NCBI GenBank assembly: GCA_945878695.1
Contig: CAMDXI010000011.1
Span: 1-42,585 of the forward strand
Source of the DNA: Methylotenera oryzisoli
GTDB taxonomy: Bacteria; Pseudomonadota; Gammaproteobacteria; Burkholderiales; Methylophilaceae
DNA length: 42,585 bases
Reading direction: 5' to 3'
Positions within the stretch are counted from its first letter, which is position 1. Each line of letters begins with the position of its first letter. Both the position numbers and the translations under genes were made by a program. Shown piece after piece: positions 1 to 7,928 of this stretch. The notes beneath the pieces were generated by a model. The model saw nothing but the letters and a program-made list of their open reading frames with translations, searched no databases and had not been told where the DNA came from.

Positions 1-1232
1 TCATTCAACAAGCCGGTAAAATCTGCCAGCCAAGCAGAAGGCCATTGCTTGGGCTTGGCTTGAAAGGCGGCAATCTGTTTTAGCTGAGCCAATAAGCCGG
101 ATAACGCCCAGCCGTCGTTTTCACAGCGCGCGACTTGTTTGATTAAGCCATCTAAACGGTAGCTGGCATTCAAGTGTTTGCGTAAGTGCGCATCCAAGCG
201 GGCGCGGGCATCGCGCTCTGCTGGCAGGCCCCAATAGTGATCGAGTAATAAGGCCGTCACCTGCTCAAACTGCAAACTGGCTTTGTGGCTAGCGAGGCTT
301 AATAACTGCAAGGCACTGGCAACCAAGGGGTATTCCGCCAGCGCCAAACCTAGAGAAAAATCGTAACAGCGAGGCAATTCGAGCAAACTACCGTGCAAGG
401 TTTGCGGGTGAAAAGCGTCGTCCAACAAATCGGTCAACAAGCGCCTGACATGACTCAAGGTCGGGCTAACGATGGCCAATTGCGCTTGAGGATGGAATGC
501 CAATTGCTGCTGCGCCCAAGCCACCACCGCCCGGCATTCTGCATTGAGGTCAGTCAAGCCATGGCATGCCACTTCGGCAGGTTTAGGGTACTTATAAGCA
601 GCACGCTCAATGCGGATGCCGTAAGCGCTTAAACAATCAAACAAGCGTTGCTCTAATGGCGTGATGCGATCAAAGCCGGCCAATTCGATGCGTGTTGGCA
701 GCTTAATGCTGGCTTGAATGGCCGCTTGGTGTTGGCCTAACAGGGCAATTTGCAGTGCCATTAACTGGCCGGCCGGCATGGCCTGTTGGCTATGGCACAA
801 ACTAGCAAACACGCTGCGCCAACGCAAAAACTGGCGCGTTTCTTGGCTCATGAAATCGTGATTGATGTCGGCATCGCTGATCTGCCAATTGAGCATTAAG
901 TCATGGGCTTCAATGGCGGTCTGCGCCATCGCGCGCACGTCAAACAATGCACGCGCCTCATGCTTAGCCAAGCAATCGTTGATGGCTTGCTCCCACAAAT
1001 GGGCCTCAGCCAAGGCGCTTAATTGCGTCAGGGGCAATACCTCATCCGGCAATAACCCTAGGAGGTTGGCCTGCTCAATCACGCCATCCAACCACATGGG
1101 CAAGGTGGTCGCCTGTGCCGCAGACCACTGCGCTTTATTTTCAGACTCTGCTTGCTGTTGCTCACGCAGAGCCATGCCACGCACCAAGCGTGCGGTAGCG
1201 CAAATAATCAGGGAATCTGAGGAAAAAGCCAT
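1..1232 (-). CDS. AddB-like probable DNA repair protein (N-terminal part, runs off the window)
   Basis: An uninterrupted reading frame starts at the ATG complementary to 1230-1232 and leaves the window at base 1, giving about 410 residues of N-terminal sequence. It begins MAFSSDSLIICATARLVRG, which resembles the N-terminus of the betaproteobacterial 'probable DNA repair protein' family (AddB/RecB-like nuclease-helicase relatives). Further on, a WAQQQLAFHPQAQLAIVSPT segment matches the part of that family where the helicase-like fold resumes. No Walker A P-loop is visible at the N-terminus. The PD-(D/E)XK nuclease domain expected at the C-terminus would lie outside the window. Such proteins are thought to act in double-strand-break processing beside a UvrD/AddA-like helicase. 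Family assignment is by recognition of the sequence style and is moderately sure. Confidence 0.65.
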   Translation of the reverse strand, partial: MAFSSDSLIICATARLVRGMALREQQQAESENKAQWSAAQATTLPMWLDGVIEQANLLGLLPDEVLPLTQLSALAEAHLWEQAINDCLAKHEARALFDVRAMAQTAIEAHDLMLNWQISDADINHDFMSQETRQFLRWRSVFASLCHSQQAMPAGQLMALQIALLGQHQAAIQASIKLPTRIELAGFDRITPLEQRLFDCLSAYGIRIERAAYKYPKPAEVACHGLTDLNAECRAVVAWAQQQLAFHPQAQLAIVSPTLSHVRRLLTDLLDDAFHPQTLHGSLLELPRCYDFSLGLALAEYPLVASALQLLSLASHKASLQFEQVTALLLDHYWGLPAERDARARLDAHLRKHLNASYRLDGLIKQVARCENDGWALSGLLAQLKQIAAFQAKPKQWPSAWLADFTGLLN

Positions 1233-1288
1233 GGCGTAATTGTAGCGTTTACATGGCTCATATAACGAGCGTGTTGGGGAATAATTTA

Positions 1289-1378
1289 TGGCGGAAGAGG
1301 CGGGATTCGAACCCGCGACAGAGTTGCCCCTGTGCCACCTTTCCAGGGTGGTGCCTTCAACCGCTCAGCCACTCTTCC
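1289..1378 (-). tRNA. tRNA-Ser (GGA anticodon)
   Basis: The reverse complement folds as a class II tRNA with a long variable arm. The acceptor stem GGAAGAG pairs with CTCTTCC, followed by discriminator G and an encoded CCA. The T arm carries GGTTCGAATCC. The anticodon loop reads CTGGAAA, giving anticodon GGA, which reads serine UCC and UCU codons. It lies 57 bases upstream of the repair-protein start on the same strand. Confidence 0.97.
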
Positions 1379-1454
1379 GAATTGGATATGTTTTAAAACG
1401 CAGGCATTATAGTGCATAACTGCCGGCCTGTGCGATTTGCCGGCATCTTAGTCA

Positions 1455-2567
1455 CTAGCGTCTGGCGTCGCCCCAACGTAATGGGCAGCGGTCATCGCCT
1501 AAGTAGTAAGTGACCCCCGCCCTATCCACACAATAACTGGCTGAGACTATCATCTCGTTGGCAACAGCTTGGTCACTGATGCCGGTGTATTCGAACAAAA
1601 TGGAGCGGATGACTTTGGCATTTTTACCTATGCGCGAGCCGTGTGAAATCCAACACGGGCCAACGATCTCGGCGCCCGCTTCTATCTGCGTGCCCGAATC
1701 GATGTAGACCGGGCCAGTGATGTTGACCTTATCCCAATCTATGCGAGTATTAAGGCCCACCCATATACCTGGCCGCACTTCGGTGCCAGGCATTTTCATG
1801 TAAGAAATCTCGCCGCGCAACACGCGCTGCAGCACTTCCCAATAATCGGAAATACGGCCTATGTCTATCCAGTTGTAGTGGCGATTCTGCGCATAAAACG
1901 GCAGATTTTTTTCCACTAATAAGGGAAACAATTGGCTACCAATATCGAAGTTTTGATTGGCCGGAATTAAATTGAGCGCGGCCGGTTCAAAAAAGTAAAT
2001 GCCGGTGCTGGCTAAATTAGACCGCGCTGCGGATGGTTGCGGCTTTTCTTGAAACGACACCACCCTGCCGTCTTCATCGGTTTCGACTATGCCGTAATTG
2101 CCCACCTCGGCATGCGGCACTTGCATGGTGACCACGCTGACCAATGCACGTTTTTTCTTGTGCTCCAGTAAAGCTGCAGTGATGTCTAAATCTATCAGCG
2201 CATCGCCGCATAGCACGATGGTGGTTTGATCAAAAAAACCGCCAAAATCTTGTATGCGGCGCATGCCGCCGGCTGAGCCTACTGGGCTGGCAGTGAGCTC
2301 ACCGTGTTGAAACTGACCCTCGTAGGAATAACCAATTTGCACGCCCCAGCGCTGGCCATTGGAAAAATACTGTTCGATTTTTCTATTTAAATGCGCCACA
2401 TTGACCATGATTTCCTTTACGCCATGACGCGCCAAGTGCTCTATCAGGTATTCCATGACCGGTTTACCTAAAATAGGGATCATCGGTTTGGGCATGTCCT
2501 TAGTCAGGGGACGCACGCGCGTGCCTTGGCCGGCGGCTAAAATCATGCCTTTAAGTGGGTTGGTCAT
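1455..2567 (-). CDS. NDP-sugar pyrophosphorylase / mannose-1-phosphate guanylyltransferase-like protein
   Basis: The protein (370 residues from the chosen start) opens with MTNPLKGMILAAGQGTRVRP, the nucleotide-binding signature of the nucleotidyltransferase fold, with LTKDMPKPMIPILGKP following. The VLCGDALIDLD segment is the metal-binding aspartate region. The C-terminal third (GPVYIDSGTQIEAGAEIVGP and onward) looks like a left-handed beta-helix of hexapeptide repeats. It should transfer a nucleotide onto a hexose-1-phosphate, in the manner of GDP-mannose or dTDP/UDP-glucose pyrophosphorylases, but substrate cannot be read from sequence. A longer frame reaches 2594. I prefer the ATG at 2567 because AGGAAA lies about seven bases upstream and the extra residues are not family-like. 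Confidence 0.85.
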   Translation of the reverse strand: MTNPLKGMILAAGQGTRVRPLTKDMPKPMIPILGKPVMEYLIEHLARHGVKEIMVNVAHLNRKIEQYFSNGQRWGVQIGYSYEGQFQHGELTASPVGSAGGMRRIQDFGGFFDQTTIVLCGDALIDLDITAALLEHKKKRALVSVVTMQVPHAEVGNYGIVETDEDGRVVSFQEKPQPSAARSNLASTGIYFFEPAALNLIPANQNFDIGSQLFPLLVEKNLPFYAQNRHYNWIDIGRISDYWEVLQRVLRGEISYMKMPGTEVRPGIWVGLNTRIDWDKVNITGPVYIDSGTQIEAGAEIVGPCWISHGSRIGKNAKVIRSILFEYTGISDQAVANEMIVSASYCVDRAGVTYYLGDDRCPLRWGDARR

Positions 2568-2694
2568 GGGGTGTTTCCTAAGCGATGTGCGCATTCATGA
2601 TGGCTAAATTATCGCACGAAGCCGCCACACTAGGATTAACTCGAAGCGAAAAATGCGAGACCAGACTAACGCTCAGGCAAAACAAGGGAAGATT

Positions 2695-2768
2695 TGGAGG
2701 CGCGAACCAGAGTCGAACTGGTCTAAACGGCTTTGCAGGCCGCGGCATAACCGCTTTGCTATCGCGCC
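2695..2768 (-). tRNA. tRNA-Cys (GCA anticodon)
   Basis: The reverse complement begins GGCGCGATAGC and ends in TCGCGCC followed by U73 and CCA, the usual cysteine discriminator. The anticodon loop reads CTGCAAA, giving GCA. The T arm carries GGTTCGACTC-type bases read across the complementary strand. It lies downstream of tRNA-Gly and pgsA, matching the order pgsA-glyW-cysT known from Escherichia coli. Confidence 0.96.
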
Positions 2769-2821
2769 ATGTGGGTCAGAAAAAGCTAGAACGCTGATTC
2801 TTTGTACCGGCTGAAACTAAA

Positions 2822-2849
2822 ACGGCGAAAGCATGGTTGCATTCGCCGT
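2822..2849 (-). terminator. Perfect hairpin between tRNA-Gly and tRNA-Cys, terminator-like on the minus strand
   Basis: Bases 2822-2829 (ACGGCGAA) and 2842-2849 (TTCGCCGT) form a perfect 8-bp stem around a 12-base loop. Read on the minus strand, the direction of tRNA transcription, the stem is followed by GTTTTAGTTT, which resembles a weak intrinsic terminator. It sits after tRNA-Gly and before tRNA-Cys. It could limit tRNA-Cys expression or act as a processing signal for the tRNA precursors. Confidence 0.55.
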
Positions 2850-2872
2850 AATACGCCAATTTACTAAATTCG

Positions 2873-2948
<76 letters not shown>

Positions 2949-3019
2949 GTCGTTAAGACAGGCGCCATTATAGCGATTTTATCTATAGCGTCAAGCCATA
3001 ACACGAGGCTAGCGCTTAT

Positions 3020-3616
3020 TTATTTGCCTTTTAATTTAGGCCAAGCGGCTTTTAGATAATAAGCCATTGATAGCAATGTCAAAATCGCAGCCACAACGAT
3101 GAGCACGTGACCCCAATCTTTGGTGGAGAAAATACCAAGCGGGCCTAAGTCCAAGTCATCCCAATACAGCAAGAATAAAATGGCGGCCATTTGCACAAAG
3201 GTTTTCACTTTGCCTATCATGGCCACGCCCACGCTGCTGCGCTGGCCTTCACCGGCCATCCACTCGCGCAAGGCGCTGATGGCTATCTCACGGCCTATGA
3301 TGATTAAAGAAACGATGGCACCGACCCGACCAAATTCCACCAAGACGATTAAGGCGGCCGCCACCATTAACTTATCCGCCACCGGGTCCAAGAAAGCACC
3401 GAAAGCCGAGGTTTGATTCAGCCGACGGGCCAAATAGCCATCCAACCAATCGGTGATGGCGGCAATGGCAAACACACTGGTGGCAAATACGTTCACCCAA
3501 TGCGAGGGCATGGCACTGAGTTTATGCAGGTTTTCAGGCCAATAAAACGCACCGACAAAAACCGGAATCAACAGGATGCGCAACCAAGTCAACATGGTAG
3601 GAATATTGGGCTTCAT
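3020..3616 (-). CDS. pgsA: CDP-diacylglycerol--glycerol-3-phosphate 3-phosphatidyltransferase
   Basis: This is the committed enzyme of phosphatidylglycerol synthesis: it condenses CDP-diacylglycerol with glycerol 3-phosphate to phosphatidylglycerophosphate in the inner membrane. The 198-residue protein carries the full CDP-alcohol phosphotransferase motif D-G-x2-A-R-x8-G-x3-D-x3-D, read here as DGYLARRLNQTSAFGAFLDP followed by VAD. It has several hydrophobic helices (MLTWLRILLIPVFVGAFYW, ALIVLVEFGRVGAIVSLIII, VLIVVAAILTLLSMAYYL). Length is normal for the family. The start at 3616 (MKPNIPTMLTWLRI) fits the usual short N-terminus. It lies 32 bases after uvrC, with tRNA-Gly and tRNA-Cys downstream, a classic proteobacterial arrangement. 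Confidence 0.97.
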   Translation of the reverse strand: MKPNIPTMLTWLRILLIPVFVGAFYWPENLHKLSAMPSHWVNVFATSVFAIAAITDWLDGYLARRLNQTSAFGAFLDPVADKLMVAAALIVLVEFGRVGAIVSLIIIGREIAISALREWMAGEGQRSSVGVAMIGKVKTFVQMAAILFLLYWDDLDLGPLGIFSTKDWGHVLIVVAAILTLLSMAYYLKAAWPKLKGK

Positions 3617-3648
3617 TTACTGCCTCGCTCTATTCAATGTGCCGCTCA

Positions 3649-5448
3649 TTAATGCAATTCTCCGTAGATTTTTTCGGCCAAGCTCGGGCTAATGCCTTCC
3701 ACTTGCGCCAACTCGTCCATACTAGCATTTTTTATCGCATCCAAGCCACCAAAGCGGGTCAACAAGGCTTTGCGGCGTTTGGCGCCTATGCCTTCTATGT
3801 CTTCCAAGCTGGAATGCATGCGCGCTTTTGCCCGCTTCGCCCTGTGGCCAGTGATGGCAAAACGGTGGGCTTCATCGCGAATTTGTTGCAGTAAATGCAG
3901 GCCTTTGTTGTCTTTTTCCAAGTTAAGCATTTCACCGGTGTCCGAGAATATCATGGTCTCCAAACCGGGCTTGCGCGCTTCGCCTTTGGCGATACCCACT
4001 AGCAAAATGTCGGGCAAACCGACCTCGGCCATCACCTCAACCGCGACCGATAACTGGCCTTTACCGCCGTCGATGAAAATAAGATCCGGCCGCACCCCCT
4101 CCCCGGCCGCCACTTTTTTATAACGGCGCGTCAGCACGTCACGCATGGCGGCATAATCGTCGCCTGGGGTAATGCCGGTGACGTTATAGCGACGGTACTC
4201 GCTGTTTTGCATGTCGCCCCTATCGAACACCACGCAACTGCCTATGGTGGCCTCGCCCATGGTATGGCTGATATCAAAACATTCTATGCGCTGGGTGCTG
4301 TCGGGCAGATTCAAAGCCTCATGCAGGGCAAGCAACTTCGCACTTTGATTGGCCGCACTGGCAGCACGCTGGCTTAAGGCTAACTCGGCGTTGGTCTGTG
4401 CCATTTTTAACCAAACGCGCTTGTCGCCTATGGCGTTGCTGTTGATCTTGACCTTGCGACCGGCTTGCTCGCTTAACACCTGCTCTAACAAACTGCCGTC
4501 CACCTTGATGCCCAACACGATTAAGGGCGGGGTATTTTGTGCCACGTAATGCTGAGCCAAAAACGCCAGCACCGTGGTTTCCAAACTCTCGCCATCGGTG
4601 TTTTTTGGCATGTAACTGCGGTCACCCAAATGCCGACCACCGCGCACCATGACCAAGTTGATGCAATGCTGGCCCTGCAGCTCAGCGCAGGCAATGACGT
4701 CGGCATCGGCCACGTTAAAGTCACTGACAAACTGCTTGGCTTGCACCTGACGCAGGGCTTGCATGCGATCGCGAATCAGCGCGGCTTGTTCATAGGCTAA
4801 ATTGCTGGCGGCTAAATTCATCTGCTCGGCCAGCGTGTCTATCACTTCGTTTGTTTTGCCTTGCAAAAACAGCGCAGCCTGTTCCACGTCATTGCGGTAG
4901 TCGGCATCGCTGATCAAGCCCACGCAAGGTGCCGTGCAACGCTCAATTTGGTGCTGCAAACAGGGTCGACTGCGATTGCTGAACACGCTGTTTTCACAGG
5001 TGCGTAATTTAAAGACTTTTTGCAGCAACTGTATGCTCTCGCGCACGGCCACCGCGTTGGGGAAAGGCCCAAAATATTGCGCGCCCTTGCGTTGAGTGCC
5101 GCGATGAAAAGCCAAACGCGGTTGCGAGTCGGCGCTTAGCGTGATGTAGGGGTAGGTTTTGTCGTCCCTAAACAAGACGTTGTAACGCGGCATCAAGCTT
5201 TTGATTAAATTATTTTCCAGCAACAAGGCTTCCGCTTCATTGTGGGTCACGGTCGTGACGATATTAGCGATATGGCTCACCATCAAGCGCGTGCGTGGGC
5301 TGGGCAGGTTTTTATTAAAGTAAGATGACACGCGTTTTTTTAGGTCTTTGGCTTTGCCTACGTAAATCACCTCGTCGCTGGCGTTGAGCATGCGGTAGAC
5401 GCCTGGCAGATTCGGCAAAGTTTTTAAAATAGGTTTAGCATCAAACAT
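3649..5448 (-). CDS. uvrC: Excinuclease ABC subunit C
   Basis: UvrC makes the dual incisions of nucleotide excision repair after UvrA and UvrB locate a bulky lesion. The 599-residue protein shows all expected parts: an N-terminal GIY-YIG nuclease (PGVYRMLNASDEVIYVGKAK from about residue 15), a conserved cysteine patch (CENSVFSNRSRPCLQHQIERC), a UVR/UvrB-binding motif around residues 200-235 (LAYEQAALIRDRMQALR), an RNase H-like 5' incision domain (IECFDISHTMGEATIGSCVV, FIDGGKGQL, and HRFAITGHR), and C-terminal helix-hairpin-helix repeats (DIEGIGAKRRKALLTRFGG). The start MFDAKPILKTLPNLPGVYRM matches family practice. It begins 15 bases after the RIO kinase stop and is followed by pgsA, so a co-transcript is likely. 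Confidence 0.98.
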   Translation of the reverse strand: MFDAKPILKTLPNLPGVYRMLNASDEVIYVGKAKDLKKRVSSYFNKNLPSPRTRLMVSHIANIVTTVTHNEAEALLLENNLIKSLMPRYNVLFRDDKTYPYITLSADSQPRLAFHRGTQRKGAQYFGPFPNAVAVRESIQLLQKVFKLRTCENSVFSNRSRPCLQHQIERCTAPCVGLISDADYRNDVEQAALFLQGKTNEVIDTLAEQMNLAASNLAYEQAALIRDRMQALRQVQAKQFVSDFNVADADVIACAELQGQHCINLVMVRGGRHLGDRSYMPKNTDGESLETTVLAFLAQHYVAQNTPPLIVLGIKVDGSLLEQVLSEQAGRKVKINSNAIGDKRVWLKMAQTNAELALSQRAASAANQSAKLLALHEALNLPDSTQRIECFDISHTMGEATIGSCVVFDRGDMQNSEYRRYNVTGITPGDDYAAMRDVLTRRYKKVAAGEGVRPDLIFIDGGKGQLSVAVEVMAEVGLPDILLVGIAKGEARKPGLETMIFSDTGEMLNLEKDNKGLHLLQQIRDEAHRFAITGHRAKRAKARMHSSLEDIEGIGAKRRKALLTRFGGLDAIKNASMDELAQVEGISPSLAEKIYGELH

Positions 5449-5463
5449 AAGGGGTGGCCGATC

Positions 5464-6327
5464 TTATAGCAGCGGATCGGCTTTCGCTTCAGCCAGACGG
5501 ATTAGGCGGGCAGCTTCGGCTTTTTTCGTGTCCTCAATTTCGCGCATCACGCCTTTTAAATCCACCGCCTTATGGCTGACATGAAAACGCCCGGTCAGGG
5601 CCGTATCCGGCTTTAGGTCGCCGCGGGCGTATAAGGCCCACATCTCCTTGGCGTATTCGCTGCTGAGCAAGTCTGGAGCAAAATGCCCAAAGTAATCTTT
5701 TAAATTATTCACGTCGCGTTCCAACATCTCGCGCGCGTTGTTGTTGGCTGCCGCATCCACAGCTTGCGGCAAATCGATAATAACCGGCCCACGCTCGCTC
5801 ATTAAAATATTGAATTCAGACAGATCGCCGTGCACGATACCGGCACAAAGCATGCGCACCACCTCTTGAATTAAGCCTTGATGATGCAAACGCGCTTGCT
5901 CGGCGGTCAAGCTGATGTCATTCAACCTGGGCGCAGCATGGCCATTGGCGTCCACCACCAATTCCATGAGCAACACGCCCTCATAAAAGTTATACGGCAC
6001 CGGCACACTGACCCCGGCATCAGCCAACTGGTATAAAGCATCCACTTCGGCACTTTGCCAAGCGGCTTCTTGCGACTCGCGACCAAATTTCGAGCCCTTG
6101 GCCATGGCGCGACCTTGCCGGCTATTTTTAACCCGGCGGCCTTCGGTGTAATCCACGCTTTGCCTAAAGCTGCGCTTATTGGCTTCTTTGTAGACTTTGG
6201 CGCAGCGCACCTCCTCGCCACAACGCACCACGTAAACGGTGGCTTCCTTACCGCTCATCAATTGGCGCAAGACCTCATCTATCAAGCCGTCTTCTAAAAG
6301 GGATGCTAAGCGCGCGGGTGTTTTCAT
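5464..6327 (-). CDS. RIO-type atypical serine/threonine kinase
   Basis: The 287-residue protein has the compact RIO kinase fold. The nucleotide loop is LMSGKEATVYVV (residues 23-34), the ATP lysine is K44 in CAKVYKEAN, and the RIO flexible-loop region is RQSVDYTEGRRVKNSRQGRA. The catalytic loop is IVHGDLSEFNIL with D168 and N173, and the metal-binding aspartate is D185 in VIIDLPQAVD. All catalytic residues are present, so it should be active. RIO1 in archaea and eukaryotes acts in small ribosomal subunit maturation; the role of bacterial RIO proteins is not established. It lies 15 bases upstream of uvrC on the same strand. There is no clear ribosome-binding site (GGTGG is the best candidate). 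Confidence 0.9.
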   Translation of the reverse strand: MKTPARLASLLEDGLIDEVLRQLMSGKEATVYVVRCGEEVRCAKVYKEANKRSFRQSVDYTEGRRVKNSRQGRAMAKGSKFGRESQEAAWQSAEVDALYQLADAGVSVPVPYNFYEGVLLMELVVDANGHAAPRLNDISLTAEQARLHHQGLIQEVVRMLCAGIVHGDLSEFNILMSERGPVIIDLPQAVDAAANNNAREMLERDVNNLKDYFGHFAPDLLSSEYAKEMWALYARGDLKPDTALTGRFHVSHKAVDLKGVMREIEDTKKAEAARLIRLAEAKADPLL

Positions 6328-6372
6328 GGCTGCATTCTACCACCGGGCCTAGCCGGCTTTTGCAAACGGGAT

Positions 6373-6558
6373 TCAAGCATCGGCTAGCAAACTGCCGGCA
6401 ATGGCCCAATCTTCATAGCTCACTTCTTCAAAAGTGATGTAGGTGTAAGAAGCCGGTTTGTGCGCTACCCGCTCCAATGTTTCGGTAAACTCCTTGGCAA
6501 TCTGCGCTTTTTGTTCACGCGTCACGCTACCGGCTAATTTAATGTTGACGTAGGGCAT
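6373..6558 (-). CDS. 4-oxalocrotonate tautomerase family protein
   Basis: A 61-residue protein beginning MPYVNIKLAGSVTREQKAQI. After removal of the initiator Met, Pro-1 becomes the catalytic base of the tautomerase superfamily, and the length is typical of the homohexameric 4-oxalocrotonate tautomerase subunits. Such enzymes interconvert enol and keto forms of 2-oxo acids, but many chromosomal copies have no known substrate. AAGGAG lies six bases upstream of the start, so the start is secure. It follows the DUF1643 gene by 11 bases, suggesting one transcript. No aromatic meta-cleavage genes are nearby, so a catabolic role is not supported here. Confidence 0.88.
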   Translation of the reverse strand: MPYVNIKLAGSVTREQKAQIAKEFTETLERVAHKPASYTYITFEEVSYEDWAIAGSLLADA

Positions 6559-6569
6559 GGTGTTTCTCC

Positions 6570-7094
6570 TTAAGGGATGGCAAAGGGTTCTGGGGTCTTA
6601 GCATAGCCTATGTAAAGCGGGTGTTGTGGGCTGCCGTCTTTGTTTAATTGCAAACACATTACCTTGTGTTGCAAACCGGCAGCTTTGAGTAAGGCCAGCA
6701 CATGCTGTGCCCTGGGGGCGGCTAAGGCATGCTTACCCCAGCCGCAGACCGTGACGTCGGCCAACGCAACCGCGCGCAGAATGCAGTCATCGGCCTCAAC
6801 GCTGTCGCCCAATAAATTATCAGTGGTATGCAACAAGGTGGAATCGGTTAAGCGAAACGGAAATAAGTTAACGATGATCATGCTGCCGTAGCCCATGGCG
6901 ATGGCGCGGCGCTGGCAGCGCTCTATGGTGGGGTCGTTAACCACTTCATCGGCCGTGCTGGGATTGAGCATTAAAAATGCGATGGCCGGCAGCGACACAT
7001 CCCAATCGCGGCGCAACCAATAGCGGTAATGTTCGCAGTCGGAAAAATGCGCCAGCGATTGCTGAAATAAACTCTGGTGCTGCCTAGTGATCAT
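6570..7094 (-). CDS. DUF1643 family protein
   Basis: From the chosen ATG at 7094 the product is 174 residues. It shows the hallmark DUF1643 blocks: AFLMLNPSTADEVVNDPTIE (residues 39-58) with RCQRRAIAMGYG, then IIVNLFPFRLTD (73-84), VTVCGWGKHA (114-123), and MCLQLNKDGSPQHPLYIGYA (146-165). The family function is unknown. A longer frame extends to 7172 inside the upstream exporter gene but adds atypical residues, so the shorter start, overlapping the exporter stop by 11 bases, is preferred. It lies between the CDF exporter and the tautomerase gene on one strand. I can offer no biochemical role. Confidence 0.8.
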   Translation of the reverse strand: MITRQHQSLFQQSLAHFSDCEHYRYWLRRDWDVSLPAIAFLMLNPSTADEVVNDPTIERCQRRAIAMGYGSMIIVNLFPFRLTDSTLLHTTDNLLGDSVEADDCILRAVALADVTVCGWGKHALAAPRAQHVLALLKAAGLQHKVMCLQLNKDGSPQHPLYIGYAKTPEPFAIP

Positions 7095-7812
7095 ACCCAC
7101 GATCATGCTCGTGATCAGCATGCCCCCAAGCCTGGGGCGCATGGACGCCGAATAAGGTGCGCGCAAGGTCACGCAACAAATTGAAGGTGAACAGCAAGAG
7201 AAAAACCGAAATAAACAAAGATAAGATCGGGTCTATAGGCGTCCAGCCGGTGAAATACACCACTAAGCCGGCCACCACAGCGGCGATGGAGCCGAGCAAA
7301 TCGCCCATCACGTGCAAAAATGCCGCACGGTTATTTAAACTTTCGCCGTGCTGCAGGCTTTGCTGATGCAGTTGCTTAGCCACAATTAAATTAACGATTA
7401 AACCCAAGCTGGCGATCAGGGTTAAGCCCAATCCTTCAACCGCATGCGGCTGTTTAAATCGCGCAATGGCCTCAACGATGACCCAGCTTATAACCAGCAA
7501 CATGGTCAGCGCATTAATCATGGCCACGGTCAATTCGGCATAGCTGACGCCGGAGGCATGGCGCGCTACCTTGGGTTTGCTGGCGAGTATCGCCGCCAAC
7601 CAGGCTAGGCCCAATGCCGCGACATCCGAGAACATATGGCCGGCATCGCTTAACAAGGCCAGCGAACCGGTATACCAACCACCTACCGCCTCAATGATGG
7701 CAAACAAGAAAATCAGTGCAAACGGCACTAGGTAATGGTGGTGACCATAGTGAGCGCCGTGGTGACCGCCGTGGTGGCCGCCGTGGTCGTGCGTATGTGG
7801 GGGATGCGTCAT
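7084..7812 (-). CDS. CDF family cation exporter (ZitB/CzcD-like), lacking a C-terminal cytoplasmic domain
   Basis: The protein (242 residues) is a cation diffusion facilitator with six predicted membrane helices. The ZitB-type metal site is visible as SDAGHMFSD (D56, H59, D63) in helix 2 and HVMGDLLGS (H167, D171) in helix 5, so Zn(II) or a similar divalent ion is the likely substrate. It is expelled across the inner membrane in exchange for protons. The first 26 residues contain 12 histidines. The protein ends soon after helix 6 with a second short His/Asp-rich tail (GHADHEHDRGYDH). The usual cytoplasmic ferredoxin-like domain of about 80 residues is absent, and the frame shows no sign of disruption. 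It overlaps the DUF1643 gene start. Confidence 0.9.
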   Translation of the reverse strand: MTHPPHTHDHGGHHGGHHGAHYGHHHYLVPFALIFLFAIIEAVGGWYTGSLALLSDAGHMFSDVAALGLAWLAAILASKPKVARHASGVSYAELTVAMINALTMLLVISWVIVEAIARFKQPHAVEGLGLTLIASLGLIVNLIVAKQLHQQSLQHGESLNNRAAFLHVMGDLLGSIAAVVAGLVVYFTGWTPIDPILSLFISVFLLLFTFNLLRDLARTLFGVHAPQAWGHADHEHDRGYDH

Positions 7813-7899
7813 AAATGAAATGCTAACCGAAATTCATTTTATTGCGCATTTTTATCGTGAAAAATGCATGGTCACAAGCGTATCGATTGCAGCTTAATT

Positions 7900-7905
7900 T
7901 ATAAT
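7900..7905 (+). promoter_or_regulatory. Candidate -10 element for rlmJ
   Basis: A consensus TATAAT lies 24 bases before the rlmJ ATG in the 116-base gap between the divergent exporter gene and rlmJ. No convincing -35 is seen at the usual spacing. GGAAA about nine bases before the ATG is a plausible ribosome-binding site. Confidence 0.4.
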
Positions 7906-7928
7906 GCTGCATCTTATGGAAACCTTTT

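Noticed and set aside
7741-7812. Repeated GTGGTGACC/GTGGTGGCC units as a DNA repeat
   Set aside because: They encode the His/Gly-rich N-terminus of the cation exporter and are explained by the protein sequence.
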